Source: Hyalella azteca
Lineage: Eukaryota > Arthropoda > Malacostraca > Amphipoda > Hyalellidae
Assembly (NCBI RefSeq): GCF_000764305.2
Contig: NW_025939263.1
Coordinates: 39,012-103,011, forward strand
Direction: 5' to 3'
Length of the DNA: 64,000 nt
This document shows, piece after piece, positions 13,306-26,559 of the stretch. Numbering within the stretch: position 1 is the stretch's first letter; each line of letters starts with the position of its first letter. The notes beneath the pieces are model-generated. The model made no database searches, had not been told where the DNA came from, and saw only the letters and a program-made list of their open reading frames with translations. A program made the position numbers and the translations under genes.

Positions 13306-14384
13306 ACGTTACGAAAATTCATTTCAAAACCTGGAACACTCTATCAATTAAGTTTATTCTTAATTTCAGGAACATATAATTCACAATAATAAATTGCGTT
13401 GGATCCGATGCAAGTCCTCAGGTTTATCGTAATTAGAATATTTATTTGATTTAATATCATAGAAATCCTATGAACTATCCAATTTCATTAAAATCTCCCG
13501 ATCATGCAGGACTCTAGTTTTACATTACGTTTCGGTTCAATTTTTAAATTATTTTATCCTTTTTGCAATTCAAAATAATTCTGTCAATTAGCGGAGTGAA
13601 TCATTTATGATGATAGCGCATGCACTGATGCCGCTGACATTCGACCGGGGTATAATATAAATTTTTGGGTGCAGGCTTTGAAAGGCTTGCTCATGAATGG
13701 AATTATTCTTGAATGGATAATGGATCTCCGTATAATGTTATTGGTTATTAAGTCTGCTGGCTGCTAATGGAGGAAGATGTTGAATATTTCTCGTTTGCGT
13801 ATCGAAAGCTCGTAAATTCTTCATTTCAGCGCTGCTGATGCTGTGCTACTCGTACTGATAATTTAAAATATTTGTATTCATCCCCACGAAAAAAATAGAA
13901 TCACTCAATCACTGAAAAATAGAATCACCTCGCACTTCATGTGAGGAAAAAATTAAAGTTAGTCGTTGATTTGGTAAGCCCGTGTTACACGCGCCCATGT
14001 AAACGATAGCGTTTCACTGCCATTTCTCACTTCAGGCTGTAGTGTAATTTATGACGTTGCATCTCACTAACTATAGAGGGATTATTCCGATGAAGCTGCA
14101 GAGAAATATTCATTTTCAAATCCAATTATTTTCAGTTTGTGCCAGTCGTTCATCACCTTCTATGCGGATGTCGTTTGTACAAGCTTCTTCACAGATAGTT
14201 TTGTCTTTGCTGAATATCTGAATGATTTCTTGAAGTAATATATTTTCATTTTCTAGAAATTATTTTAAAATTCCGTTACGAAATTGAAATATTTGTCCTG
14301 CGTTCATGCTTCAGACTCCATTTTGCTTAACAATTTTATTCTAGTCAATTTGTCTCATTAAAATTTACGTCGGGAATGAGTTTC

Positions 14385-14740
14385 CACATTGCAGTTGTAT
14401 TTTTACAACACTTCCCTTTAACTTCCCTCCTTCTTTGTTTGTTTGTCATTCTGCTACAAATCGTATAATCGATATTTAACACACTTCTACCTGTCCAATC
14501 GATTTGAAATTTTGCACACTTGCGTAAAGTCGGAGACAATGCATGTATCAATTGACATAATAAATAATTTTTAAAAATTGTACATTTTATAAATGTTAAA
14601 AATATAATCAAGAAATTAATTTTTAATATTTAAATTAGAAATTTATTGTACATGTGTTACACCGAAGACACTAGATTCCTTAGAAGTGCTGTCTTCAAAA
14701 AGTAATTTTTAAACGCATATTATTTCTTAAATGTATCCCC
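14385..14740. repeat. Dispersed AT-rich repeat, copy 1
   Basis: This shares many blocks in the same order with 59175-59730: a tttgtttgt tract, ctgctacaaatc, atttaacacacttctac, attttgcacactt, ggagacaatgcat, then after an AT-rich stretch aatttattgtacat, gacactagatt, and cttcaaaaagtaatttttaaacg. No protein is encoded. The class of element is unknown. Confidence 0.75.
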
Positions 14741-15570
14741 TATCATTCACTGCCATATTCCCTACATTTATGAAAAAAGTGCCGATTATTGACGAATTTC
14801 CACCAAATTCTGCAACGTTCAGTTTTTCTAGATAATTTATAGAAAATGTCTTTTTGTTTTCTGCTGATATTTCCTTTGCCTCATCCTGTCCAGCGCAATA
14901 AAGTAGACTGCTTCGTACTGTATATGTTTCCTTGTTCACTCAACCCATGCTTTCTCTGCCTCTACCTCATCCATTAGTGTTAAAATATGGACAAGAATGT
15001 TACTTCGTGGATAAATAAATTTTGAACATGTAATTTCCGTTCATGCCAAAACGGAAGTCGTGAGACGGCCACGATTGCTGAAGCGCTTGCAACTCGAAGC
15101 CTATGTAGGAATCAGTCTGGGAGTTATCATCGTTCAAAAATATTTTGTAATAATCGAGTTTATTAAGTAGGGTGGAGTATCAAAACAAATGCTACAGCTT
15201 GTCTCTTGAATATTGCAAAGCGCCCTTCATGTACGAAAATACTTCATATAATATTCTTAATTTCTCTGACAGGTATAAAAATAAGGTGTGCAATGGGTGA
15301 CTCTTTGATGAAATCGTTCAGATTATTTCCGTCGTTCAACGCTTCTCTCAATCGATCTTTTTCTGATTGTTTGAAAAAAAGTGAGTCATATTATTTTATT
15401 ACTTACCAAATTTAATCTTGGATCAAGGGTTTGAGCTTTGTTGCGGTAAAAAAACGTATTGTAGATGATTTTGTGATCCCGAAAGTAAAAAAAAATTTTG
15501 CCATGACAAATTTTGTTCAAGAATGTAATGCAACTTGTTATTGCCATCTGAACATTCAGTCGGGGCCACA

Positions 15571-16214
15571 ATTCTAACTCGACGCCATTGTTGCCAGATT
15601 TATGCCTAGCGACGGAGCGATATTTATACTTATTTGTGTGGTCGATGGCCGAGCGTACACTTTGAACAATGTATGGAACAAATTCTACAATATAGGGACA
15701 CACTTTCGGCACCCAGCACTGATACGCTTCTTTTCCGGGCCAAACTAAGTCAAGATGACCTGCAAAATGAAAAAGTTTTTCGTCATTTGGACAAATACTC
15801 ACTCATTTCTCTCAGTGTAGCAACAATACCAGCGCCAGCGGTTTGGAGTCGCAAAGAATACTTTATAGATCCTACCGAGTGGTGCAAAGTTATTCTAACT
15901 CGACGCCATTGTTGCCAGATTTATGCCTAGCGACGGAGCGATATTTATACTTATTTGTGTGGTCGATGGCCGAGCGTACACTTTGAAAAATGTATGGATC
16001 ATATTCTCCAATATAGGGACACACTTCTGCACCCAGCACTGATACGCTCCTTTTTCCGGGCCAAACCAACTCAAGATGACCCGAAAAATGAAAAAGTTTA
16101 TCGCCATTTGGACAAAGACTCACTCATTTCTCTCATTGTAGCATTAATACCAGCGCCAGCGGTTTGGAGTCGCAAAGAATACTTTATAGATCCTACCGAG
16201 TGGTGCAAAGTTGA
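15571..16214. repeat. 321-bp tandem duplication
   Basis: Copy 1 is 15571-15891 and copy 2 is 15892-16214. Both begin attctaactcgacgccattg and end ctaccgagtggtgcaaagtt, with scattered substitutions. Long frames are open on both strands (plus 15634-15930 and 15955-16257; minus 15386-15802 and 15890-16123) because 321 is a multiple of three. Between copies a one-base loss and a nearby one-base gain (around 15708-15735 versus 16026-16055) shift the frame only locally. No known domain is recognised on either strand, so coding status is open. Confidence 0.9.
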
Positions 16215-17280
16215 GGGTAAAGTAACAATTATTTCTAGATTGAAACAGAATCATTAATGCTTAATGAATGAATAAAATTTAAATTTGTAATATAACCAGT
16301 AAAATTGTACAACGTTAGCTTATTATTTCAGCACCCAGCTTGGTAATTTATAACGTGTAATTTACAATTTATAAAATACATTTATTTCGCGTCTTGTTTG
16401 AAACAAGAAGGGAAAATTTGCGGCTATGAAGACATGAATAGAAATGTAAATGCGAACATAATATTTTGTTGGTGACGTCTGTTTCCGCCATTTCCTGCTT
16501 ACTGGTAAATCATAACGCTTATGATGTGGTGGAAATGTTTGTGGGAGAATGCATATGGCTTTGCAAAGAACATTTTTGTGATTTAAAAATGTTTTCGTAG
16601 TTTTAAAAAATAGCTAGCCTACTGCTTTCATTCACTCAAAGCCGGACACACTATATTGTTGAAATTGTAAACGAATTCAATAATATGTTTAGTTAAAGAA
16701 AATATTTCAGAAATCTTAGGAAATTGTGTGTAAGCAATAATGTTATTGTAGTCACCGCTTTATTGGAAGACGGTCAGGTCGTAGAGGTAATGGTAAGAAT
16801 ACGTTCGATGATTAGGAGTAATGACAAAGAAAATGACAAAACTCCAGGTATAATGGCAAGATTTGGGTTCGTTTGGATCACATTATAAGTCATAAAAAAT
16901 ACTGTGATTAAGCCACTGAATTAATGATTCAGCTTAAATCTTTGACATTTTCATGATATAACTATTTAGAAGACAGAAAAATTGTACAAGAATATCAAGT
17001 TTAGCCTGATTAATTTCCATAGATATTAGGAAAATTGTTCGAAGTAAGAAAATTTTTATTCTTGTATCATAGAGTAATAGAAGTGAAAAGATTTATACTA
17101 GAAAATATAAATAAATAATGGGCATTTTCGTAATTCTTTTATTTGGCCAACGGTTATTAGGTCCAAAGTTCAAAGGTCATATTTGGTTATAGCAAAGAGT
17201 TGAATATGGCATCTAAAAAATTAAATTCAGAAGATAATATCGCTAAATTCTAAGATCTTATTTTAATACACAGAAACTCA

Positions 17281-17390
17281 TTCCAGTGAAAATGTGCAAA
17301 TAAACAGTAAAAATTCTAGTGAATAGTTCCAGTGAAAATGTGCGAGTTAACAGTAAAAATTCTAGTGAATAGTTCCAGTGAAAATGTGCA
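17281..17390. repeat. 46-bp tandem repeat, about 2.4 copies
   Basis: Units beginning ttccagtgaaaatgtgc start at 17281, 17327 and 17373. The third is cut short. The unit includes cagtaaaaattctagtgaat. No coding meaning is apparent. Confidence 0.9.
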
Positions 17391-18561
17391 AAAAGAAGAG
17401 CGTTGCTCATGGCGTGAAGCCATCGTTTCTACAGCTGGTAACTGCTGCCCTAACCTGCGAGGTTCGATCGTTCGCAACTTTCCATAAGACTGCGTCAGGA
17501 AGTTACCACAACTTGAGAGGGATTGAGCCTTAACTTTCAGGTAAACTTCCAGCCTTTCTCGATGGGCTCTTGAACGCTGAGGTCAAGTAACGAGGTCTCG
17601 ACCAAAATGGAGACTCATCTTTGTTTCCAAATTTTATTAGCAGAATGACGAACATTTAGTATAGTGAAAGAATGAATGACTCACAATTCATGGAAATTGT
17701 ATTCATTCAAAGTTATTAGCCAGATATTGATCGAAATTTATGCAACACGCGATCATTTAGTTTTTAAGAAAATTCATACGGCGTAATTAAACAGAACAAT
17801 GCATGAGGTTACCACTGATATTTATACTGATAGTTATTTTATGAAAAAAAACGAACGAAGCTCGATATTACTACGCTTGTAAAGATTTTCCTTTGTGCTC
17901 ATGGTATGCACTTATGCACCCATTAAATAAAATGAATGCACCCATTTGTGAAACAATCCAATCACGGATCGACTACTATCTCTACTTTATCATAATAATT
18001 GGAAAGTCAGATTCATCTATATCTTGAATATCATTACGTATGTATGTGTTTTCAAAATGACTATACTTTGATAAATGACTTTTGGAGAAAACTGCTTCGC
18101 AAGCAGAAAACGAGTCTCAATATCCATGCGGGACACCGAGTTTGAAATAGGTTTTAGAATGAATGCTCATGTTACTTAAATACAAGTCTTCTTTTTTTAC
18201 TAGTTTTATGAAACTAGAACGACGTTCGCCATTCTGGCTTTCTCTCTAATATCAACTCGAGAATCGCTCTAAACTTCGAGACCATCTAATCTAAGTTCTG
18301 AGTACACCATATTTAACACCAATATTTAGAATACTGATTTTGCAACACTCGAAGAAATATGATCTATCTATCGCATGGCTATACTATGGCAAACATGACT
18401 ATATTAAGTAACCTCTATACGTTTTAGTTTATGATTGAATTCACACAAGTCGTCTATTTGAAGAAGGGTTCCAATATCTGTCCCCAATATCCAATAAATA
18501 ACTACAAAATTTCGAGCGTATTGCGATCGAGTCCCTCGAAGAACTTATGAACTGCTCCAGA

Positions 18562-18620
18562 ACCCTCGCGTGCCCTCGTCATCTCACCCTCTCGTGTCCT
18601 CGTCGTCCCACCCTCGAGTG
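18562..18620. repeat. 24-bp GC-rich tandem repeat, about 2.4 copies
   Basis: Units start at 18562, 18586 and 18610 with accctc(g/t)cgtg(c/t)cctcgtc as the consensus. It is locally CpG-rich in an otherwise AT-rich intron. Confidence 0.8.
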
Positions 18621-20099
18621 GTCCTCTCGTACTGGTAATTTAGACGCGCACGACCACCTCGTTGCACGCAGCAGACTCTAATTGAGCTTCGCTGCCAAAA
18701 GATATAAACTTTGACGATTCTCGAGCGCGCGAATCTTGAATTCTGATGAATCCTATGCGCTGATGAGGAGCGTCAAGGGCTTCCTTCCCACCCAGACTTC
18801 TACACTAATTGGATGCTTCAACACGATCCTATCAGTATTTAGGGCACATTCTTTCTCAGCGTCCTTCCTTCCTAATAATTGAGATCATCAGCCTGCTGCG
18901 CTGAAATATGCGATGACTTTCTCGTAAAAACAGAATTTTTAAGGTTGAGATAATCATTTTTTGGGCCCATATCTCAGGAATTCTACATTTTATTATCAGT
19001 AGAAATTCACTTTGAAATTAGTCATCATGTGTAAAAGTCCGCTGGAAAATTTCAATTCTTAATTTCCTGAATGGGACACACAGATTCAAGTTTTTTACCA
19101 TCCAATCAGAGACTGAAGGAACCAATACACTAGCCTGCTTGCAACAGCTCTGTTTAACGTTTATACATGAACTATTCAAGAAATTAGTTGCGATATGCGG
19201 GGACAAGCGGATAGTTTAATCCCAACGTCAGCCACGTGACATTCAATGCAAATTGTCCATGCCATAGGTACAGATGCGAAGGCTCCGGGGAGCGACGGAA
19301 CTTGTAGTCATATTGCGGAAATGTTCTATTGTTAATAATACACTCAGAATATTAGAGCTGCATTGTGAAGGGTGCCATCTAACGGAAATTCAATCTGCAA
19401 ATGCTCAGCACAAGAGCAGCGCCAATCATACCAGTACCCTGAGCCGATAGCGAGCCAGAAATGATATTAACTGACGTGAGGGCCTTGAGAATTGACTGAA
19501 ATTGGTTTTAATTTGAGAACGTTACCATTTTGGAGATGATCAGGCTTCAGCTCAGAGGCGGATGATCGCTAAACTTGTTGAAGTTTACGATATTGCTTAT
19601 TCATATCAACACGAAATTCGTGAAACCAAAGCATCCGTTTACATAATCATGATAAATCCGGAATGAAATGATATGCATGTCTGGGTTCCTAGAAAATATC
19701 CTTTAACAGTTTTTTCAAAGATACTTTTTAAAAATCCAAAATATCCCTTTGCTGTTTTTCGTTTACAAAATTTCTTTTTCTTATTTTACAGCCGTTAAAT
19801 AATATTTACGATGTAAATCAAGCAGTATGATATTATACCGAAATTTTTATCAAATAATGTCAATCAAAATAATTTGAAAACAATAAATTAAATTTCATGT
19901 GAAGACCAAATCGTTTATCTGCTGCAATAATTTATTATTTGCTTGCGGAAATACCTCTGTAGATGTATGAAGTTTTACTGGCATACTATGCTTTTAAATT
20001 GTGTAACGCTCGCGGCAATGGTACATATACATGTTTTGAATATTTTGAAAAACATTTTATACAGAAAATGATTTACAGTAGAATATTAGAATAACTCAC

Positions 20100-20269
20100 C
20101 GAAAGACCATCATCTCCTGTCTGTCGGCTTCTCTGTATATCCTGAAGTACATGACCAGCATGATGATGCCGGGGATCCAGAAGGATACGCTGGAAGACAC
20201 GATCGCGTACACTTGGTTCACTTTGAAGTCGCACAGCCCTGGGGTGTTAGCGATCAACTCCAGCTGCTC
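20100..20269 (-). CDS. OctβR exon: extracellular loop 2, TM5, start of loop 3
   Basis: This 170-nt exon starts after caccttag with GAG CAG CTG and ends in CG before the donor gtgagt. It encodes 56 residues plus two bases. Loop 2 contains the conserved Cys (GLCDFKVNQ), which by family pairs with the TM3 Cys. TM5 reads [20 protein letters not shown]. The serines in SSSVSF are at the positions that contact the ligand's ring hydroxyl in aminergic receptors. The exon then runs into [15 protein letters not shown] at the cytoplasmic end. The phase-2 end (CG) plus the G opening the next exon makes CGG (Arg), followed by STVASLLLNKHL, a wording this family has directly after TM5. That supports direct splicing with no missing exon between. 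Confidence 0.93.
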
Positions 20270-23200
20270 CTAAGGTGATTAATATTATAAATTTGTTAGG
20301 GAGGTATCATGTGCACAAGAATATCGTTTAATCTGCCTTTTAAACTTATTTAGTTAATTGAAATATGACATGAAACTCTTGAGCTTGTTGGCAACCACGC
20401 TCAGCTTATGCTACGGATGCTAAGAAAAGTATAGTAAATGTATAGTAAGGCAAAAGTCTAAATCCACGCACATTGAGTTAAAGAATTAAAATTTAGTAGA
20501 TTAGAGGGAAGTTGTCTCTGAAATTGCGCTTAATCTGCCTATTGGATTCTAGTTGACAGTCATTTAAGCGTCAATCTCTTCAGCCATACTAAAAAAAGTT
20601 ATTCTTTCTCACATACTTTTTCGATGACCATCCTCCTGAGACACGTTAAAACAAGAAGGTTGCTCTCCTTAAAGCCCGCACAATATTGAATAATGCCAGG
20701 ATTTAACTAAGGCCCTCACTCAAGTTAACCTCTTAACTTTCATGAAAGCTCGGGTCCTCGCTTAGTTCAAGTTTCATTCACGTCTCAGTTAAAAGTTGCC
20801 GAGTTTTAATTCAACCTCTAACTATGAGGCAGGGAACTTTTCGCTGTTGTGTTACCAGAGCTTGAAGGATACTCTTCCTGTCGTGGTTTCCATGCTATAT
20901 TTTCTCTGAGGAGTTTCTGAAGTTACATCAACAGGATGTTTTAGAGATTCATGGGCTAACGAGGAAGAAGCCTACGGAATAATAAAGAATATAGGCCCGC
21001 ATATCCTTTTAGCAAAGACAATTTGTTGCTCTCTGCCAACTGCAGAGAACCCTTGCTTAATTATTCATGAAACTTCTACAATATATAAAATTAATGCAAG
21101 CATTTTATTGACTATATGGTAAACTGAGGCTACTATATCAAGGCTAAAGCAGTGAATTTGAATAAATAATTCAGTCGTTGCTTCTGATGAGAAGCAATGC
21201 CAAAATGTGTGATAAACTTAATTCAATCACATCATCCTCCGCACATTACGTTTTAAAGCAAATAAAGTTCAAAGACAGTTAATTCTCACTAAAATCAAGA
21301 AAAAGCGTGTATGGGACGGTGTTGCTTGTTGTTCTCATAAACATCTATCTGGTGATTTCAAAATGACGCCGCAATCATGAAGGCCTGACTCGTAATGAGT
21401 TAATGCGACATTTGGGTCTTCCATAACGGTCAGGATGGGCCTGCACACAATTCAAAGGTTTTGAAAGCATTTATACGCCGTTTATTCATTTAAAAATCAC
21501 TGTCACAAAATCATCGAGAAATAATATTTTTCGTATCTTTCATTAAATGAGTAAAGTGTTAAACATGTCTGATGCTACGATTTTTGCTTGCAAATCTAAT
21601 TGAGATTGTGCTACAGAAAATCTATTCTCTTATCGTTATCTTAATACTACAGTGGTTCAGAATTGATTAGACTTGATATTTTTCAAGCTAAAAATCAAAA
21701 CGCAAACCGAGACATCTGAACATCCGTCACCTGTTCGGATCTCATTAATTATTTCTACAGTCTCAATTTAATTAAATTTTTAACACACAACTCTCTAAAT
21801 CGTAGGCATGAAACTCAAGATCACAAACATTGTTGCATTGTTGAAGGTTGGCTTGAATTCCTTCGAGAAGTTCAGACCTGCTATAGTGTCACTAACTTAG
21901 CCTGAGGTGCTGGATCAATCGTCTTTCACATTTGCCGCACCTCGAATGTCATGTACAGAAATAAACTATGGTATGGGAAGAAGCTGCAGCATTATGAGCA
22001 CAGCTCCTAAAGTATTCCTTTCTTTACATTTTCGTGTGAGCTGCACTTCGCGTTAGAATGTGTCTAATATTGATAACACTTGGATTAGTCAATAAATAAT
22101 TCTCCCCTGTGAGATTTGTAAATCTTGAAATTAATGAGCACTCGACCGAGCCCAATTGCTCGATTGGCAGAAATTAAATCATTGTGCATTGTATAATATC
22201 CCTAGCAATAGCTACAGGTGCTTAATGGATGACATGGTGATTATGGGCTCGAAGTTGAAGCTGAAGATAATTTCAAGTAATTAGTGTTCTATCAGCAGAC
22301 CGTGGTCTTTAAATGCCATTAATGCAGACGGTGATTGAAATACCTCATAGATCCTTCTTTAAATTATATTCATGCATTTATCGCTCGTTCGTCTGCACCT
22401 TTTCCTGCCTTATGAACGCCTGCAACTTTCCTGCTTCAAAAATCTACCGACTTTATGATTGCGTCAGGTCAGTTTACGGACGCACCGCTGCCATAATTTC
22501 TAGTGTTTATGTCCGTCTTTTTCCTTGCTTTGACCACGTATCAGAAGTGATGGAACATCTGAGTGGTAAACACGAATGAAACTTTGTTACAATTACCAAC
22601 GGAGCATGTATGCTCAGACCCAGAAGTCAATATTAAAAATTGTATTTTCGATGTTGCTGCAGGCGCCGAGTTATAACTATCTTCTAGTACTGTAGCGGTA
22701 AGTGGGGCACAATGGGACAAATAAAATTAAATAGAAATAACAATATTACCTCTTTTTTATAGAAGGCAAAATGCAAAATAAAACTAAGCATCAAATCCTT
22801 AATTACATTGCTCCGAAGTAGGAAATGATCAGAACTGTTACATAGGCTAGGAATTATACAAATACGAAATGAAATAAAATATCCCATCATACCCTGGCCC
22901 TGGCTACTGAGTACATCCATGAAAATAAGGAAATGGATATAATAGTCAATATAATTAAATAAGGCGAGAAATTTGATACGTACATAAAGGTAGTACCTGC
23001 CCAACTATTTGCCATCTAGAAGCTTAGAAAATCTCTTATATATTTACCGGCACGCAGACGAAATGGAATTCTGTTTTCATTTATGAATTTTCCACATTGA
23101 AGGGCACTTGACTTAATGAAGCTGGCTGCTCGACTGGCATCGGAGGGTGGAGCGTCTGATGAATTTATAACTCCACAACAATGGATGCAAGATTGAAGTG

Positions 23201-26200
23201 TCTAAAGCGGCGGATTAACATCGCTAAAACCGACGAACGTCCTTAGCGTTTTGATGGTCCTCGGAAAATTAGTAAAATGGCCAATGATTCAAAGGTGAAA
23301 TGCTTCTTTGAACGGCCGTGCGGTCGCCAAGAAATATATACAGTTCTATATATTTGATGTGAGGATGTTGCCATTTGAAATGAAAAATAACCGCAAAATG
23401 AGAATGAGAAGAGTAGAAATAGTTCAGACATGAACTAAAAAAAGATTAGTAAATTATGAGATATTTTTAAGGACGCAAGAATAAAAAAATATAACTCAGT
23501 ACTCACTGCAGTGAGTGACAGAGAGCGCATTTTCTCGTCGACGAAAACGTGAAGACACGGACAGACAGACAGACAGACGGACATGACGAGCACAGTAGCG
23601 CCTTTTTTCCAAATATGAGAAAATGCGCTAAAAAGAGAAGGCAGAATTCATGGCTTTAATTCAACGGAACTCAGCCTTTATCTTAGAACGCTTTTGACTG
23701 CGCGCGATAGGCACCAGAAACTTCATCGCGTCTTCTTTTCACCTGAGAACAGCGACGTTGAACTGAACCGAGCCACTTGAGTACACACAAATTTAGTGTA
23801 GCCTCATGGGGGAATAAGTGCTTGTTAATTTAATTAAAATTTTGTGGCTTCAATGTGATATTTCATGGCTGAATTTAATCAAAATTGTTCTTATGGATTT
23901 TTATTGGTTATCCCTAATTCAGTATTGCATAGTTGACTTCAGATTGCGCTAAATGAAAAATCCATTCTCTCAAAATCGCTCCTATAATCAAGTAAAATTA
24001 GTCAAATGGCATGTTAGATAATCTTCAGAATTTTATTTTGTATTATCCGGTACACTTAAAAAATGTTGTAGCTGCCTATGTAAATATTTGATGTAGATCT
24101 TTTAAAAAATTGATCACAAGCAGATCGGAGTAAATGTGAATTACTGAAATTCTGTTTGAAAAGTCTTGAAAATATTTTTCGAACAGTTATGTCGCAAAAA
24201 TTTCATTTCCACCGTAGCACTATAATATAAGATAAATTATTAAATTAAAAAACAAATACAAATTAAACTAATAAAAATTAAATTAAAACAAATTAAATTA
24301 AAACAAATACAAAATATCTTGGTTCTTGCTTCCTCTAAAATCGACTTTGAACTAAATAGAAACTTCCATGATAAATAAAGTCAAGTTTGCACCTGAAAAT
24401 TTTCCTCAGCAGCAAGCCTGTTCTCTGTCAACCTTGGAATTTCAGTAGTAAAAGTTGGCGCATCAATTTAACATGAAAAGTTGATCAATGATGCAATAAA
24501 AAGAGTCAAAGTCTAGGCATAATCACAACGATATTGGGAGCATAAACCATGAGCAAAAGTTCCATGATGCGCCGTGTGAAAAAGTCGAAGATTTATTGCA
24601 TCGTTAAAGTATATATACACAACGCGATCTCATTACGCGAATTTTACAGGTGTTCACGTGCTAAGTTCCACAATCATGCATTTAAAACATTATCCCTTAA
24701 CGTTTTTTAATCGTAATCTTTTATATTTATACTATATAAACTATAGAGATTGTAAAATTTAATTTTAATCTTCACAAGGAAAATTCAGTCAGAATATTGT
24801 TTTTTTCCATAAAAATATTTCGCACTCTCGGCAAAATTATTTAATATGTAGTCTGTAATTTAATTTGAATCAATCTAGGAAGAAACAATGAAAAAGACCA
24901 GAACTGACTTCAAGAACTACACAATGGGTAACATCAACATTGGAACTGCAGTTTCCATCAAGATGACTAATCCAAATCCCAATTTTTTCGATTCATCCAC
25001 GACTGCAACTCAAAGAAGAACTTGCCACTCTGCTATACTTCCTTTCATTTGATCCTTACAGAACCTTTTGTTTATGTGCTTTAAAGAGGCGTACGTTTCT
25101 TTTCTGCTTCTTTCACGAACAGAAATACAAATGCAACCGTAATTAAGAGTGAGTGGTTACTTAATTTTTGATTAATTTTTTTACTTTCATTTATGTGGAA
25201 GAGTAATCCTAACATCATTTGTCGACAAATGTAATTACTGATTTCAAATTTAATTTATTCCTATCTAACATCCGTGTATGTAATCGAAGCGAAATAAAAT
25301 AGTTAGTTAGCGAAATAAAATTAAAGTGGATTTAATCGGTTTATATACCATATCTTCCTTAGTCAAATCATGTGTCTGATTTCATTTGAGCTAACAAATA
25401 ATTTTGTTTTGTGATGCTCATTAAAGTGGAAAATTCAGCTAATTTTCCCTGGCCTTGTTGCTTAAATTATTTATTCATTCTTCAAACAATTTAATTATTT
25501 AAGATTAATTCTATCAAAAAATTTTTCTTATCTTTAATAATTAATCATTATATGTCAGTGCTTCGTTCACCTGAACAAATTTTCACTTACATTCATGTCA
25601 CTTGTTTGTACTGAGTTGGAACAAATTGTTGCTAGTGCACCCTCGTGTAAAAGAAAATTGACCAAAATGCCCGCTGATGTCTCAGTTATTTGTCAAGTGT
25701 TCGTAGAGAGAATCTAGGCATTATTAAATGTGAAATTTTTTACATTTTCGCGTTCAGGGAGAAAGAAAATAGAAAATATTTGGTCAATGCACCTTATACA
25801 TAATGGTATAGTTTATGCACCATAGTTATATGTTTAAATAATAAAAAAAATTCGTTCAATTCGAACAACATTTCATTTATATCTCTGTGAATAAAAAATT
25901 ACATGGAAAAAGACGGTTACGCAGAATGAAGACTGTCAGAAGTGGAGTGATTATCCCATTTAATTATGATAACTCCGCATGGCCGCATCAATCACGTATA
26001 GGTTGCAGACTTTGTATAAAATTCATCATTTGCACAACAGCTTAACAATGTTTTCGCATTGTGCACAGTATGCACTGATTATTTAGACCACGAAGATTTC
26101 ACACAGCTGTGATATCAATCATAAATAATTCATGACTTCTCCACCAAACAAAAATATTATCGTACGCTACGAGTATACTCACTGGAAACAAATACAAATA

Positions 26201-26420
26201 TTTAAAAATATATTTGAAAAATCTAAAAAAAGTATATGGAACAATAAAAATGAAAACAGTCAAAAATGTTAAATCATGAAACAATACACAAGAAAATTGT
26301 ATTTGAAAATAATTTTAAAAAAGTATATAGAAGAATAAAAATTACATCAATTATAAAAAATTTTAAATACTAATACAATACACATGACAATTATTCCATA
26401 GCCCCCCCAAGTATGCTCAC
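20270..26420 (-). other. Receptor intron between TM4 exon and TM5 exon
   Basis: This 6,151-bp intron has donor gtgagc at 26420 and acceptor caccttag at 20270 (minus strand). It holds element copy B at 23483-23634 and a low-complexity aaattaaa tract near 24236-24316. Open frames such as 22313-22579 (plus) and 22684-23004 (minus) show no recognisable features. Confidence 0.85.
23483..23634. mobile_element. MITE-like element, copy B
   Basis: Same order as copy A: an A-rich start, taactcagtactcactgcag, agcgcattttctcgtcgacg, a cagacagacagacagacgg tract, a diverged middle (cacagtagcgcctttttt), then gagaaaatgcgct. The inverted repeat is kept exactly. It sits in the intron between the TM4 and TM5 exons. 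Confidence 0.8.
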
Positions 26421-26559
26421 CGCTGTGGTGTACCAGCCCAGGAATATTGGCAGGGCGGAGATGGTGAGCGGCGACGCCCAGGCGACAGCCAGCATGAGGG
26501 CCACGGTGCTCTTGGTCATGCGCATGGTGTAGTCCAGCGGCTGTACGATGGCCGTGTAC
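26421..26559 (-). CDS. OctβR exon: Tyr of DRY, intracellular loop 2, TM4
   Basis: This 139-nt exon has one base completing Arg and then 46 codons, starting [17 protein letters not shown] and ending LGWYTTA before the donor gtgagc. It supplies the Tyr of DRY, loop 2 (usually DRYYAIVKPL in this family, here Thr replaces the second Tyr and Gln the Lys) and TM4 with the Trp and Pro-Ile-Phe-Leu-Gly-Trp exit. It ends in phase 0, matching the next exon, which opens with Glu-Gln-Leu-Glu. The acceptor (cacgcag then G) is the exon-proximal unit of a 47-bp tandem array that extends upstream on the minus strand. The frame stays open through that array, so 26559 is chosen by homology to the family, not by a stop codon. 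Acceptors at 26700 and 26802 would also be in frame. Confidence 0.9.

Larger units (their letters stand above)
7543..20099 (-). other. Receptor intron between TM5 exon and loop-3 exon
   Basis: This 12,557-bp intron has donor gtgagt at 20099 and acceptor attttcag at 7543 (minus strand). It contains the 39-bp duplication near 12443, the roughly 305-bp tandem duplication and inverted-repeat element at 12552-13305, a dispersed repeat at 14385-14740, the 321-bp tandem duplication at 15571-16214, and short arrays at 17281 and 18562. Open frames at 8418-8858 (plus) and 9494-9976 (minus) have no recognisable domain. Confidence 0.85.
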
